Source: Burhinus oedicnemus (taxonomy: Eukaryota; Chordata; Aves; Charadriiformes; Burhinidae). From it: a stretch of 64,000 nt of DNA. Every line of letters starts with the position of its first letter. Position 1 is the stretch's first letter. Under the pieces are notes generated by a model, which was not told where the DNA came from, ran no database searches, and saw only the letters and a program-made list of their open reading frames with translations. The stretch is from contig VFFE01007030.1 of the NCBI GenBank assembly GCA_008921705.1, forward strand, positions 321,314 through 385,313. Direction: 5' to 3'. The position numbers were made by a program, and so were the translations under genes. Of the stretch, positions 1-15,600 are shown piece after piece.

Positions 1-597
1 TGAAATGGAAAGAATTCTGCCTTTCCCTGTGAAATGCATTGAGTTGTCTTAAATTTCCTTAAATTAGTGCCCACCATTTATCTGCCTTCACTAAGGCTGC
101 TATTTCATAAATTTTGAAGTGCAACCGTTTCAAGTTGACCCATCACAAAACTTAGAATTGCAGATAAAAATGAAAGTTTGTATGCCTTTTAACTTCTTGG
201 TAAAATGTTGTTACATACAACTAGAAAAAAGTTCACTTTGTTCTTAATTAAGTCTCCTTATTTCTTTTTCTTTTCTTTTTAAAATTAAATACCATATCTC
301 ACTACCTGTCATTTTCATGCTTCAATTATTGTCAATTAGCAGTGCTTACCTACTGAGTTTAAGGTCTCACATTCAATACTAAGGTTTGGTCTAAACAGTT
401 TTGTACTATTTAAACCTGTCAGTCAGAGGTATGATTTATTTTTTTAGCCAATGTAGTTGTCTTGATGCAATTCCTAGAATAAATATAGTTATATAGGTAT
501 GAGGATATATTTCCACCAATTTATGTTATTTCCCTTTCCTGTCTAGCAGTATAGTTGTAAAGCAGTACAACATTGTATAGAAGCAAGATCTTAGGGG

Positions 598-631
<34 letters not shown>
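598..631 (+). repeat. A34 mononucleotide tract
   Basis: This is an uninterrupted run of 34 A. The nearest AATAAA (478-483) is too far upstream to mark a retrocopy tail, so it is listed as a simple repeat. Confidence 0.9.
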
Positions 632-633
<2 letters not shown>

Positions 634-3600
634 AGAAGAGGTTATTGCCCTGTAATGTATTTCCACTGGCCAAGGTCCCTGTGCGACAGTCCCATTTCTG
701 TAGTATCAAGAGGACACTTCTTGATTTGTCAGCGCTGTGCCAGTGAAGTTTCGATATCTCTGTAGGAATGCATTCTTGAATGAGGAAAATTTTGTTTTTC
801 CATTCTCATCTAAACACAGATATGACAGTTTTGAATTTTTTTTTTCCAGTAAGAGCAGGATTTTTGTCTTCTTGTATTTGTAAATTATGCTTATAGAATA
901 CTTCAGTAAACAGGATTTACTCAATCAAATTTACAGATTAGCTTATTGATCACAACTATTTCATGCTGGAGATCAATACTAATGTACTTCAAATCTTTAA
1001 TTGTTAATCCATTTTTGAATTAACATTGATGTTTGTTGGTATAATCCCTGCTCATTTGATATTTTTTGGTGGGGTGCAGAAAAATACTTTCTTATCCATT
1101 AAGGTATTTATGGGAAGAAAAGGACAAAAAGCAAACAATTTATTTTCTGCCTATAATTGAAGATGTTGCTCTTAGCTGAAGAATTAATGTTTGACATAAT
1201 AGTTGTTAGATGTATATTAGGATGTCATGTATTACATTTTATATAGAGAGATATACACAATATGGGAAAGGTAATAAAGTATTTAATGTTTAGGACTGGG
1301 TATTTATTCTCATTTAAATCAAGGAGATAAGTATTGGCCTGATTACTGGAAGCCATCGCTGCAATTCTATAATGTGCTAATGTGAATTGCTAACTATGTC
1401 TGGATGGTATTAAATGTAATACAGGACAAAATGATTGTAGATTATATATCCCTACTTTGCACTGTCTTGCTCTTACTTAACTGGGACAGTGGATAAGAAA
1501 CGATGCTGACATAGAGGATAAGCAGCAGGCTTAATGGTGAATTATCAGACCTCTCAGTCAGTGTGCAATACAAGGTTACTGGCTTTATCCACAGTTAACT
1601 AGAGGCACCGTTTTCTTGGTCTGTTTGGAGAGTGGATTGCAAATAACAGGGAGGAAAGACCTCAGTTCGCTATTTTCACCTGTCTCTCCCCAAGGGCAAA
1701 GGTCTGCCAAACCCAAACTCCATAATTTATTATTGGCTGATCTTCTTTGGGCAGTTTTTCTATGCCAGAATGATGCTGGAAGGAGATGGGAGAAAGATGG
1801 AAACATCCATCCAGCTTAGGTCAGCCTGATCTGCTGGATCAAGCAGGCAGGCAGCAAATCCTCAGCACAGCAAAACATATGGTAGCAACACAGAAAAGGA
1901 GAGAGAAGATAAGTTAGAAAGGCCTTTAAGCTGCCTTGCCCACATGAGCTGGAAATAGATTGTGCAGGAGCTTCAGGCAGGTTCCTGCTTTATCTGGCAA
2001 TTAATCTGGTGACACTATCTCGTGCTACCAGTAATTTTTCTGAGGGTGGGAAAATGAACTTTCAGGGGATCAAAAGTTAGACTAGCATGACCACTAACTT
2101 CTCAGCAGCAGCACATACTGTTATATCCACAGTCTGTTTTAATATGTCTTTTTTTTAAAAAAATAAACTTCCTTAGCAATCATTTATATATAAACTTTTA
2201 AATCTGAAACTCTAAAAGGGGATTATTTGGATGGTAGAGTCCAAGCACTTAGGTTAATAGATCCCACATATGCAATTTATTGCATACTTCTGTTTATTGC
2301 TTAAGGCACTAATTCCCTTAAGTGAAACACAGTATTTTATAGAATTAAATAAAATTATATAAATTGTTTCTTTACCCACTTTTAATGTGTTAAACAGAAA
2401 ATCTCTCTAGCAGATGAACATTAAAGACACAGCAAAGTCCACTATTGTCATTGGTATTGTTCTTGCTAAAAACTTAACCATAAGTTAGCTAACAGAGAGC
2501 AAGCATCTTAGTAAAGGCAAGGCGGTTCTCTTACATTTTCACATGATTTAGCCGGTGAATTGAATGCCTGTTGAGTCAAGGAAACAAAGAGCATCTTTTG
2601 TCAGCATGCTAACTTGAAGTATGCACACGCTGGGCTTTTATCATCAAGGGGAAGCCTTCATTGGGCCCTGGTTCAGTTGTAGACTCCTCTCTTGGTATAT
2701 GCAGTGCTAAATGGACAGAGGGTTTGTCCAGCTCAGTTTTGTCCTTTGAGCTATTGTAGTCTTCAGCATATAACAGAGAGCAGTGAGTCTGCATGTGCAG
2801 CTTTGGCAGATGGACTGTGGGGTGCATGCAGAACACACTTCAGCTGTTGAAGCCTCTGCAGATACAGCCTCATTATCATCCCCTTGGAAGAATTTGCTAT
2901 TTTGCAGGATTGGGTGCTAAACCAAACAGGTTTTTGCTCTGCTGTAAGAGCTGGAGTTGTAGGCCAGATCTAGGTCAATGAAGGTGTCAGACTTGAGGAA
3001 TTGGATACATTTTGCTAGATAAAGCTGCTTACTGGTACTCAATTATTAAAAAGCAGCATGGCCAAGCAGTAAAAATCTGTTACCATTTTAATATGGTTTA
3101 TGCTATTGCATGGAAAAAAGTAGCCTTTTTTGATTGTTGCTTAAAGTAGATAAGAATTGGATGTGCTAAACACACAGTCAGAATAATTTCTCTAAAACAG
3201 CTTAACTCCGCTGATCAGGAGCAGATTCTCACTGAAGTGTCTGCTGTTTTTTTAATGACATACTTGTCAACGAGTAACCTTAGAATATAGACACCATGGT
3301 AACAGTTTTAACACAGTCTCTTTAAAGAGCATAATTGTGTGGAACACAAATAGAAACATCTTGACTCTTGTAGTCTTTTAATCCACTTAGAGAAATGCTT
3401 TTCAATCCATCAAGCAGCATTTTCTGGATCTTGTTGAACATCTGTCTGTCTTGAAATGACTTGGAATAAAAGTCTAAGCAGATCTTCCCATGCCGTTTTT
3501 GTTGTAGACCTTAAAATGAGCATTTAGACGTTAGTATTTTGATATTTGATTTGAGCTAAAGAACACTGAACAGAAAGTATGTTGATATTCACTTGCCTAT

Positions 3601-6600
3601 ATTATAATAAAATTTTGCTTGTACCTGTTCCTGTACAGCAAAATGCTTAAGTGTGTGCATTCTTTTAGGTGTGTGAGTGGCTCCACATGCTCGATATCTT
3701 GTACTTAAGTGCATGAATACACTTATGTGCATTCTAATACACCTATGCTGTGTTAGAATCATGGTGGCTAATAACTGTCTGAGCAGGTTTTGATCAGTAA
3801 AGGCAGTAGGTTAACTTTTTCTGACAACAGTGTGAATGCGCAAATGGCTGTGTTTGTTGGCAGCTGTATATTGCTAAGTCTTTTGCATAGAACCTGCCTT
3901 TCTGTTAAATATCAGAGCACCGTAGCCATGTGAGTATCTTTGGGAAGAGGCAGTCCATTGCTGTGCTTAGGGGCATCTGAGGGACAAGCACCAATTTTCC
4001 TGCCTTTGGGAGATCTTCAGGGCTGGTTATAGAGGAGCCCTACAGGAAAGGTATTCAGATTCTGGACTGGTTATACTGCCCTTTGGAGGACTTTCAGGTT
4101 TACATGTGAACAGGCTCTGGTGTGCAGTGATCAAAATGCAACAGAAATCAGTAACATTTTTGCTAGGCATGTCATAAACAAAGTGCCTTGATACAGTCTC
4201 ATCTGATATCCTTTATAATGGTGAGTATGCTTTTACCAAATGCAGTTCAATAACTTCCCCTTCCTATGATGTGATGACCCTCTTCTTTACTGTGATAGTA
4301 GTAGTTTATTTCCTATAACTGGCTTATCTTCATAACCTGATAATAATTGATATTCTAGTAAGGGAAAGTAAGTGCAAAATGGCAGGCAGTGCAAAAAGAT
4401 GAGTCTTGAAAATTATGGTTTCACCATTGTCTACGTACATTTTTTTTTTAGTATAGACTTAAATTTCTCTGAAATATTGGAAAAACGAGGGGAAAAAAAG
4501 AAATTATATTGGTTTTCTATATCTATATATGTAACTTATTGTTTGGTATTAACATTAACTGGAAAACATTTGCTATAAAAGATAAGTGTGTATATACATG
4601 ACTTTTTGCATGGTCAATTACTGTGGGCAGTATTTTCTAGACCCACTGTATATTCTCAGTCAGTGTAGTCTTTACCTACACAATAATTGCATAACCTTTT
4701 TTCATTCATAAAGGAATTTAATTTAATTCCCTAATTTAACCATTAGGTTGTAAAAATACATTGTCAGTTTAGCAAATGGAAGCACTGTCAGGTTTCCAGC
4801 AGCAGGAACATTCCCTTCAAAATCTGAATTTCAGTCCAGTTATACAAAATCACTTGACTTTTCTGCAGCACAACCTTATTCTATAACTGCAGGACCATTT
4901 TCATGTATTGTGTGTATCTTTTAGGTCATGAAAAAATAAAGCATTTCCCATGAGATCTTTCCAAGGATGTGGCGTAGTTTTGCTGTAAGATCAGACTTAA
5001 CATGTGTGTGATGTAACTCTCATCTTACTAATTGTATGATTCAAAATACTGTTCCCCTTCCTACTTTTCTGTCTCTCTGACTCTCTCTTAAAAAAAAAAA
5101 GTTTAGAATAAACAGTATTTTATTAGGAGAAGGTATAGCTTCTGATCCTTTTCCTTTATCTTTTCTTCAAACTAGAGACTGAGACTCCTAATTTTCAGTT
5201 ATGATCTTCTCACTTAAGCTTTATTTCATACTAGGAGTTGTACTGTGAGGCTTCAGTGCTATCCTGAAGAAAACTATTACATCTTTTCTTTAAACTATGC
5301 AGGTTTTGTCACAGTATTCTTTCACAAATATATTTACATCTCATAAAGTGTTAGTTTCCAGCTTTGTATCTTTTATGGAAAGAAATTGGTATAAAAGGTT
5401 TTGCAGACCCAAATTCTTAGTGGATTCTCCTTTTAGAGGTATTTTAAGTAAAACCAATGCATGCTTGCTATGCTGTACAAATGAGTTACTTTTTTTGCTT
5501 CCATCTACTTTTGGTCAAAAATACCTTTTTGGAATTCTCTAACAAAATGTTAAGGATGAAATCTGGAAATAAATTCTGGAAGACTGAGACACATTAAGTT
5601 TCTGCATAAATATTTATAAACCTACGTGATCATAAATACTGCCACAAAAATATCTATGGCACAGGAAGTGGTGAGTTGAAGTTGAATGACTGTATATTCT
5701 GTAGCTTGCCTTCACTAAATTACCTTTACGGTCCTGTGACAGAACTGTAAACAAATTACCAGCATTGTGTCACTTCAATAACCTTTTAAAGTTCTGTTGC
5801 CCTGAATAATATGAGAAAGACATTTTTTTTTTGGATGGAAGTGTGTGTTAAGAGCTATTCAGCTATGGAATTTTCAGTGAAAAGTCTGTCCTTATCTTTT
5901 AATTGCAATACTAAGTACTAAATTAACTTTTAATTTAGTTTTCACTTTTAATTAATTGTTCTTAATGGGTGCTTTTTTTTGTAGCCATTTCTTATGATTC
6001 AGTTTTTTCTGTGATCAGAGACTTTACCCCATTACGCTTAGGTGAACTTAAGGCAGTCCATTGTATTGTGGAAACTATGTGTTTGGGTCATTTCCTGTGA
6101 TTTTAGAGTGTGAAACATTTTAATGTCGACATTGCAATCTTTCACTAGCCCTTCAGTTCCCTTTTTGAAAGGCTAAATGGACATCATTTTTGTTAAGGGG
6201 AAAAAAATGCATTAAAACACTTTTTTTTCATCTTTAAGTAGGTCAGTTTGTAGTAGTCAGAAACAGTGGAAAATATTAGTTTGGATTTTCCATCTACTCT
6301 TAAAGTATCTTCAAGATGGTGCTTGTGTGCTGATGGCAGGATTATTATCACAAAAGCAGACCGAACTGAAAGTTAGTTGTGTGGCGGCTTAGCAAAATGT
6401 GGTGGTACAAATCCTTCCCCCCTGCTTAGAGTGAGAATGCTTGCTGCTGAATTGCTCGCTTGCCTTACATGTTATATGCTGTTTGTTTACACATAGATGT
6501 CAGCAAGACATTTTAATGAATAGTGTTGACTAAAAAACAGCTAGATGAAGTATGATCTCAAACACTCATAAAATTCTTTTTGCCAGAGTCTTTTGGCCTA

Positions 6601-9600
6601 AAAAACTGAATTCCATTCCTTTTCTGGATTGAAGGTGTCCAGCAGATAGACGTACCATAACTCTTGATCAGTTGTGCTAGCAAAATCACAGTGTATTTTA
6701 ATCACCATGCTAGACAGCATGTATGTATGATGAGATGGTGACAAATGAGTTTGTGGAAATGACGCTCAGTTCTATTGTTTTTTCTTCATTTATCCTATAT
6801 CGGATTTTATCAAGTTACAAATGAAAGGAGTCTTTTCTTACTGTAAGATTTATTCTGGGATCTGATAATCAAGACATATTCTGTGAAGCATAGTTCACTA
6901 TTAGTGGTAAGTTTTATGAGCTATGTAGTCTTTAATTAGGAGCGATGGGCATATCTTTCACTTTGTAAACTTTGAGGAGTAGAAAATAATAGAAAATATA
7001 TTTTTTTAATGCAGTTTTCTAAAATATTTTGTGCATAGTGTGCGTGTTGTCAAGATACCTACTTAATCCAGTGTTGGATTAACCTGCTTCTATTATGTTT
7101 TACGTGCTGAAAACACCGAAAGAATCTAGGTATAGAGAAGACAAAGGATTTGCTTTTTGGTTCTCCCAATCACACTTCAACCTCAGGACAGCAATAGTAA
7201 AGAAGTTTGTATTGCCTTTTGGTATCCTCTTCATCTGGAAATGGATAATTTTGTTTCATAAAGATTAACATCATCTATATTCAGATAATGTGGTTCCACT
7301 ACCCTCTCATAATTATTAAGAAAATTTGCTTCATAATACGAACTATGTCTATTTTCTCTTGATCCCCATCTTCTTTTATTCTGTCTTTACTGATGAATAA
7401 GGATTCTGGTTTTGACCTTTCAGACTTTTGATGTTGCTGCCTGCAGAGCAGAAGGTATCCAGATGATATTTAACCTGTTCAGAGGTTTCCTTGCTTTATT
7501 GCTCATGGATGCTTAAATTGCTGACTCAGATACAATATCCAGTTAAAAATTCTGAAAATTGTCTAACCGCATCATGGCGTACAGACTGAATGTGCATTTG
7601 ACAATGTTATTGGCATACGTAAAACTCAACACTGGTATATTAGAAGCGCCACATTCTCATGTAGTAACTTGATAATCTACTTTTAGTTCTTTTTGAAGTA
7701 AAAGCAAATATACCCAAACATTTACATACGCTGTATTGCTGTAACAGATACTAGGTAAGTTTTGTACGTAAATACTGGCTTGACTGTCTTCTTTTGTAGT
7801 GGATTTGCAATGTCACGGAAGCTGCAACAATTTCTATTTACAGTGGTAGCATTGATAGAAGTTTATTTTTATTTATTTGAATTTTTAGCAGTTTTTAAGA
7901 GATTATGCTGTTTGCAGGTGCATCAGAAAAGATGCGTTGAATGTTTTCTATCCAACATATTGTAACAAAAGTCAGTTCTTTAAGACCTTGCACTTTTAAT
8001 GAACCATCTTATTGTCAACTCTCAGAATCTACTAGTGTGCCTTTTGGTGACGTTGTTGAGAATTTTAATGCATTTTAGTTCTCATTCGGCACGGCCTATG
8101 TGCTCCTCACGGGAGGGTCTTTGGAAATAGGATTAACTTCTAGAGGAATGCATTAGCCATGCCACAGAAGTAGGCAAAGCTCTAACTAGCCTGATAGATT
8201 GCTCCACGCTTCAAATCCCTCTAACTACCCCCTCCCTCTTTTTATTGACAGCTTCTTATTGAGCGGCTAGAAGCATTAGTGTATTTAGGAGTTAGATGTT
8301 TTGTATGATCCCAGGCTGATCTCATATTCGCTTTCTGAAATTAATTCGACACTGCTTTACATGTTAATCCGCAAAGGATTGATTTTGGGAAGGTCAGAGC
8401 AGTGCAGCCTCAGAAAATGGAAGAAAAGCTCCACTTAAAACAGCTCATTTCAGTTCCCAGAAAATAAGTATAGATGCCTTTTCATTGTGACACTTAGCCA
8501 GCTGTAGGAGACTTGGTCATCTTACAGAATACATCAAATAGTGGCGTTTGATGGGATCTGCAAGGAAGTTGAGCTAATTAAATTTAGCTTCATTAACCAA
8601 TTGCAGTTTGCAAATGGCAGAACTATACTTTGAAAACCTGCAGTACAGCAAAAAATTCCTGTCGTCTTTTTAACCACTAACGTGACTGCATAGTAAGAGC
8701 AATCAGGAACACAGTTTAACATAATTTGATGTCTTGTATTTATTTTTTCTCTTATTTGACTGCATATTTATAGAATTTTCAGAATTGCTAAAACTGGAAA
8801 TAAATGCACATGAAAAAAACCCTTCATTGTGGGATATGCTGGTATTGGACTGTTATGGATAAATGGTATGTTTTATTTGGAGCTAAAAAGCAGGGGATTT
8901 GAATGGTAAAGTATTGTAGCACGAGCAGGATAAGGACATCTAATAAAAGAAAGTATTACAAATACTGAGAAAGTGTAACTGAGTTGCAGCTTGCTGAAAT
9001 GATTCTTTTCATTTGAAAGCAAATGTCTCTGGGGTGGTGATATTTTTCTGGTATTTAACAATAAAGCATATTTGTATGAATAGAAAAAGTCAAGCACAAA
9101 ACTGGGTTGTTCTTAACTGTGTGAATTAGCTTAAAAATAAATACTGTCTGGTTTATATTAAAATGCAAGAGAAGTTTTTGTTATAAATCACTTTTGACTT
9201 GTAGATTCATTAAATCATCCCAATTAAAAATACCAGGAAATTAAACATTTTGCAGTTTGTATTTTCACCTTTCTACTTTTGTGACTGCAATGTACATATG
9301 ACTATTTTACAAGAAAAAAATTTGGATTCACACTTGTTTTGCAAGAATTCAAACTGTTTCAGGTAACGTTTGTCCCCAAAAGCCTATAAATATTTAAATT
9401 TGACTGCATTGCTCCCTGAAAGAGTAGTGAAGTCTTTTATGGAGTTCAGATGTGCTCCATTTTTGTTTTCTCTTCTGTCTCTTTTTTTTTTTTTTTATTT
9501 TAATGTTTTTTTCTGTTATTCCTGTTTTTCTGAGTTGAGCTTCATCCATGTGCATCTTTTTCTTCAGGTCAGAGATGATAAAAGGTCCTTGTACCCCTCC

Positions 9601-12600
9601 CTACCAAGTATGCCAAATCAGTTCAGCCATTGTGAATATTATTGTACAATGATATGCAAACCATGGGTCAAATTTGGCACTGAATCGGTGGACCTTTCCT
9701 AGCTTCGGTATAAGCTGATGCTTTGTTTTTCTTTCATGATCTGTGGGCTGTACCAGTGTTTCCTTTATCCAAGAAAGGTCTGTTATTTGATGGTTTCCTT
9801 TCAGAAAACTTTCCGTATGCAGAACTTTATGATTACAGCTATGTATACGTATAATTTGAATATAGGTGTTCAGGCTGTCAGGAATTAATGTAATGTCCAT
9901 ATTCACCTGATAATATTTGGTCTGAAGGTGTAAGCTGCTTAAATAGTAGCATAATATAAAGAGAAAAAATAAATTCAGATTTAAAATCATTTCAGATCAC
10001 CATCTTTTGTGATTTTTACAGACTAAGTTATTGGCTAGTTTTCTGAGTCATTGGTGACAGAAAAGCCCATTGATAACTGGGGAGCATGTAGAATAACAAA
10101 GATCCTGCCGTAGCTCATGTATTGATAAAATAGGTAAGGCCAGACCTCAGGTGGAGCGTTTATAGTGGGGAATCAAAGCCTTTGTCTCTGCACTTCTGTA
10201 GCGTAGGACACTAATCTGGAAAATGGTATTTGTCATTGAGAATTATTTTTGCAGTTTAGCATTTGACAGAATAAAAAGTCCACAATTAATACATAACTTT
10301 TTTTGCAAAGGCTGACAACCACAGGTGTGAGCGCAGACTGTGTGAGGGTTAGCCTGTAAAACACTGAGTTCGGTCACTGGAGTCTGGTGAACACTGTGTC
10401 AGTCCCAAAATGGCACAAAATATTAATGATAAAGTTAGGACTCTGATTCAGATCTGACAAAGCTCTTGTTGTTTATAAAAATAAAAACATTCTAAATTAG
10501 CATTTGTAACCAAAAAAAAAAAAGAGAGAAAAAAGAAAAAATTAAAAGTGGAATTGTCAGCCCAAAACATCTAACTTTTTCAGTGTGATTTGAGAATAAC
10601 AAGTTTTGCCTCAAAACTATAGCAGAAAAGGTCTTGTGATATTAAATGGGGAACTTGTGTCAATATATAAAAGGTGTAGTGCTGAAAGACAGTTGTGGTG
10701 TCATCTGTCTATATGAAAATGAAGGAAGAAAGAACAGAATAAATAAATTCTTTTTTTTTTCATTCCTTGCATATTATTATTTATCACTTTCAAGTGATTC
10801 TCCACAAGTACATACAAGTGTGCCCTCAGTTGAAGGTCATATTTCTTTGCTAAAAGAACAAATGGGCCACAAAACTTGTTTTGCATGAGAATATTGTAGT
10901 AGATTTCTTATGCAACACTTTAATAAAAAAGTCCTCTAATATTGCAAACAAAGTCCTTCACTTTGATAGTGTGAGAGATCTCAATATGAAATTGGGCAAT
11001 GTAATGTTATCACCCAACCTTTAGAAAATGCAACTAAGTTAAATATTAATATAACAAAAATTAATTTTGCTATCCATTTATTTCAGTAGCAGACTCTAGC
11101 AGAAGGCTAGCAGTGCAGATTAGAAAAATTTCAAATGCCTTTTTTACCATTTGAGTATTCCATTTGAGTGCAAAAATAAAAAATCCTCATCTGCAAGCAG
11201 GAAGATAAATCTTATTTATGACAAATTCATGACCTGTTATTGTTTTTGGTTTTGGGGTTTTTTTTGAGAAATGAACAATTTATTTTTTTTGTTTAAGAAA
11301 CTATTTTGAGCTGTACCTCACATCAATAGAAGTTGTGGGGTTTTGGCTGTGAAACTCTATATAATAGGTTTACATTTGAATACAACTTGTAAATACACAA
11401 GCAGTAGTTCCTAGCCACCTCTTAGGATGCTGCTTAGTGTTACAAATTCACTGAACACATCTTACTGGAATTGATATTTGTATATACCTGCATAAATACA
11501 GAGAACAGTGGTGGTAGGATGGTTAGATCATTTGTGATGGCAAGACTGCTGGTGCATGATAAGATGTAGAATGAATTATAAAGTAACTTAGTATGTCTCT
11601 TCATTTTTTAAAAGAAAAGATTTGGGAACTCCCCCCTTTTTTTTTTTTTTTTTCAGATCTATTAATAGTGAATTTTCATTTCTTTGTATAAACCAAAAGC
11701 AAACTTTAAAAAAGCAAACAGAAACATTAAGCAGACCTAAGCAGTCTTCTGAGTTTGGGTTCCCCCCACGCGCTTTATTTCTTATATAGTGCTCAGTGAC
11801 ATGAAATAGAGAACAAAAATCGAGACTGACAAGCCAAAACCCACAACTGAATGCTTTGATTTTAAATACTCACTTGTATTTACAGGAAATTTCAGTAATA
11901 TTGACTAACATTGAAGTCAGTAGTGTGAATCTTTACTGAATACTTTGTTTTAGTAAATATGCATGTAGATTTGTTTGTGAAAAAAGTAAAGAATACTCTT
12001 TAAATAGAAAATACTGATCTGGACTGGCTCTCTGAAAATGCCATGAAAAGCATGGAGCATTTTAACCTAGTATAATTACTTGTTCTGTATTATGCCAAGG
12101 GAAGAGTTGTCATAACAAGTACATCTAGAATCAAGTAATTTTGTCGAAGAGGAAATGCATTATCATGGCTGTGTGTAGACCTTGGCAGGACATTGTGGAG
12201 ATATGGTTCTCTCATTTTTTGGAGGAGTAAATTGTGAAATAAAAGTAATTCAGTCTTTGCCGGTGAGTCATATTCCCTGCCTGTGCCTTACTAGCAAAAA
12301 TGCTCCTGGAGTGTTATGTACAGTCTGAATACTCATGCATGGAAAAAGATGAAAACAAACTTGGGGATGTTCAGAAAACAATACAGTGATTAGGTTGGAT
12401 GGTTTCAAACTGAAGGAAGATTGCATAAGCTGATTTGCTACACGTTGACCATGATGACATCTTCAGGGATCTGCATACAATATGAAGAGAAGTGACTTAG
12501 CCTAAAGAAAACCACAGTGCCTTGAAGAGAAATTAAGAATAGTATAGAAAAATAATTTGTAATATTGCTATGGTTCTTAGCTGTGATGGTCTAAGTGTTT

Positions 12601-15600
12601 AAGTTAGGTACAGCACGCAAAGAAAGGTAGTATCTCTTGTTAGGCCATCTGTTCTTGAACTTCTTAGCATTGGCTCTCTTGATCCTGTATCCCTCCGTGT
12701 GCCTGGGTGGTGGCTACTAGCACTCTGCAGATTAAGGGCACTAAGTGGCTGCTGTGTTGGCTGTTGAGCAGCTTTCTCAACTCCTAATTCATGCCATGTT
12801 TAACTCTCTCTTTATCTTTTGCAACCTAAAGAATTAAATCTATGTCTTTTGAGGTAAACATAATAATTATAACAATTATATTGTTTATAATAATTGCAAG
12901 TTGTCCTAAGAAAAAATGCTTATTCATAAAGCAGGATTTTGTGCACTACCACTGGTCTTCTGAGATTAACCTGTACTGTGATCACCTGCAAGAGCACCAG
13001 CTATTGATAGGTATCTTCTCTAAGGTTGAGTCACTTCCTGTGTCTGCAGAGTAAAGCCATTTAATTTTTGTTTGACTTCTTTTAACTGATTTTAAGAATT
13101 GTGTGTCACATGTCGCAGCTAAATGTTTTGAGAAAATTTAGGAGTGTGACTTAAGAGAAAAAGACTGTCAGCATGTGAAGGAAATAGGCTTCAAACAAGA
13201 GGTGAAAGATACGAAATGAGCAATGCGTACATATAAAGTATACCTTTTCCAATGATAGAGTATAAAATGATGTAAAAGTCATTCCTTAAATGCAAATAAA
13301 ATCTCTGCACAGATGAGTTCATAAAAAAGAAAACCATTGAGGGTTGTTACATGGAAAAGTACTGCCTTTGGCTCCAGAAACCTGTGAGCTGCAAATTGAC
13401 AAAAACAGGGAGGCTATGCTGGAGATGGCTTTGTGCTGGCTCTAGTCAGGTATTCTACCCTGGCCGTGCTTTGGGTCATTGTTGTGGTTGGGATGCTAAC
13501 CTAGCTGAAGCTTTGCTCTGGCACAGCATCATCTTTCTTATGTTACTGACTCAACAGGTACTATGGCCAGGCTTGAAAGAATTATTCTACAGCGTGTAGC
13601 ACAGTTTAGCATACCTCTTGGCAGATGATTACATGAAAGTTGAAGATGAAGTGCTGCCTCAAGGAGGTCTTTCTGATATGGGAAGGAATTAAAGTTTCTC
13701 CCTCCAGAAGAAACAAACCTTTAATCAGTCAGACAAGAACCTGATGCTTTAACTACAGTGTTGCCACTGTGCAACAAGATGTAGTATGAAAATTTTCCCT
13801 CAGAGTTTCTTTTATTTTTTTTCCCAATAGATCATTCAAGAAAAAAAAAATTCTGAACTTTAGAGAGATCATTTTCAAAATACATAATGCAGTTATCCAC
13901 ATTAAATTTGCCCATTTGCTATTAAGAGCCATTGGTTTTGCATTTGTTTTTTAGACTGTCCATTCTGGTAGAACTTCATTGATGAACTAACTGAGGCTGT
14001 AATTACTACTTTGCATAGCATTTTGACTGTATAAAGTAGCGTATGTGCCGAGTACAGTACAATGCTCTAACATTCAGCATGATACAGCATGCCATAGTTT
14101 TATCTAGAATGCTTTTTGGACTAAGGCATTTTTCAATCCCCTCCTTGAGCCCTGGGCTGTACATTCGATGTCTGCCACTCTAGCCAGATTCTGAATTTTT
14201 CCTTTCACAATTCCCTGCCTCTTATTTTTGTTCAGAAAGCTTGTTTTAAGTTTGTTCTTTCTTTTAACAGTTCCAGGTTGTGGAATATACCTTCTTTTAG
14301 CCTGGATGCAGCTGTTTCCCATTGCAAAAAGAATTACTGGTTGTATAGGGAGACTTGAATCTCCTTCTTCCCAAAACTAACAGATGGCTTAAGGATATCT
14401 TTAATTGAGGCTGTGTTGCCTTTGAGCACTTACCAGTTGGTGATTTTGGAAAAAGGGCTTGTTTGAGGAAATCTGAAGCCTGGTACAACACATAATTATG
14501 CTCCTAACTGAAGGCCTGAGATTCGGTATGCAGCTTTCCCTTCCCCCACCGCCCTCATCCAGAAAAGACAGAGGGATCGTTTGACAGAACAGAAGTCATA
14601 ATGAATAGGAAACATTTCCCAAAGCTGTGGTGGAAAAGTGGAAAGGGTGTGAATGGAAGTTACTTGTTAAAAGGTGATTTATATGCAATCTTAAACTGCA
14701 GTTACTCAGGACTTTAATAATAAATACTGTCCATCCTATAAGCTAAAGAGGTTTATTGAGAAATTAAGGTAAAAATCTTACATGCCATCTTCTATTGCTG
14801 CCCTCAAACATTGTCCATTAGAGTTTAGTTTGGGATATGAATGTGAGAGAGGGAGCACTTGCTTAACCCAGTGGAAAACCTTGGATTGAAAGACGGCCAT
14901 CATAGGTTGCTTCCATTCTTAGTGCTGTGTTTCACAGTTGAAAATGGTCAGTGAAAACTTACTGTGCTTCTGTACACCTCTGCCATAGATGCAGCTGTTA
15001 GCAATGGCTCATGTTTCTCCTTTCTGATTCAACTGATTCATAGGTACTTGCTCTTTGCCCTCCAGCCCTCCTCCTGTGGCTCCACAATGCTTAGTTTCAC
15101 ATATAAGAAAAATTTTGAAAAAGCTGGAAGGAGACTGTTGAAACTATGCAATTAGAAAAAGAGAGAGTCAGTTGTCTTCTGGTTTTTACCAACATACAAA
15201 GAAAAGAAATTATGTGGTACTAGCTCTGTACACTCACTGATACTCAGATTAAGAAAAAATAGCTATGGGGTACTTATTTGCCATTTGGACTTTGGGGTTG
15301 TGTTTTTCAGACTAACCTGTGAACCTGTCGTGGTTGATGTTTTGATTTTTAAACCGAAGTATATATTTGCAGGGTCTCAGAAGCTGAGGCATCTTAAAAA
15401 ACACACACATACCACCACAGTACGAGGTCTGCAGTAACATTTTGTAACCACTAAAATATTGTGATTAATCTGAATGCTCTCTGAGTATCCTGACCACTGA
15501 GGCATCCTTAATCTTAGTTTAGGTTAAATGTTTGGTTACTTTTTTGAATTAGAAATCATCTCAGAAGGAAAAAAGCAAATAATAATATATTACAAACTTT

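Noticed and set aside
9370..9702. 110-codon + strand frame with an apparent TTTTTCTTCAG acceptor before VRDDKRS
   Set aside because: There is no match to HLCS or any family I know and no donor in a consistent phase. The pyrimidine run is common in this intron.
9601..9990. 129-codon - strand frame
   Set aside because: No recognisable domain, mostly hydrophobic residues from T/A-rich DNA, and it overlaps the preceding + strand frame.
11631..11653. C6T17CAG run resembling a splice acceptor
   Set aside because: The following sequence gives no HLCS-like peptide in any frame and has no fitting donor. It is a likely chance pyrimidine tract.
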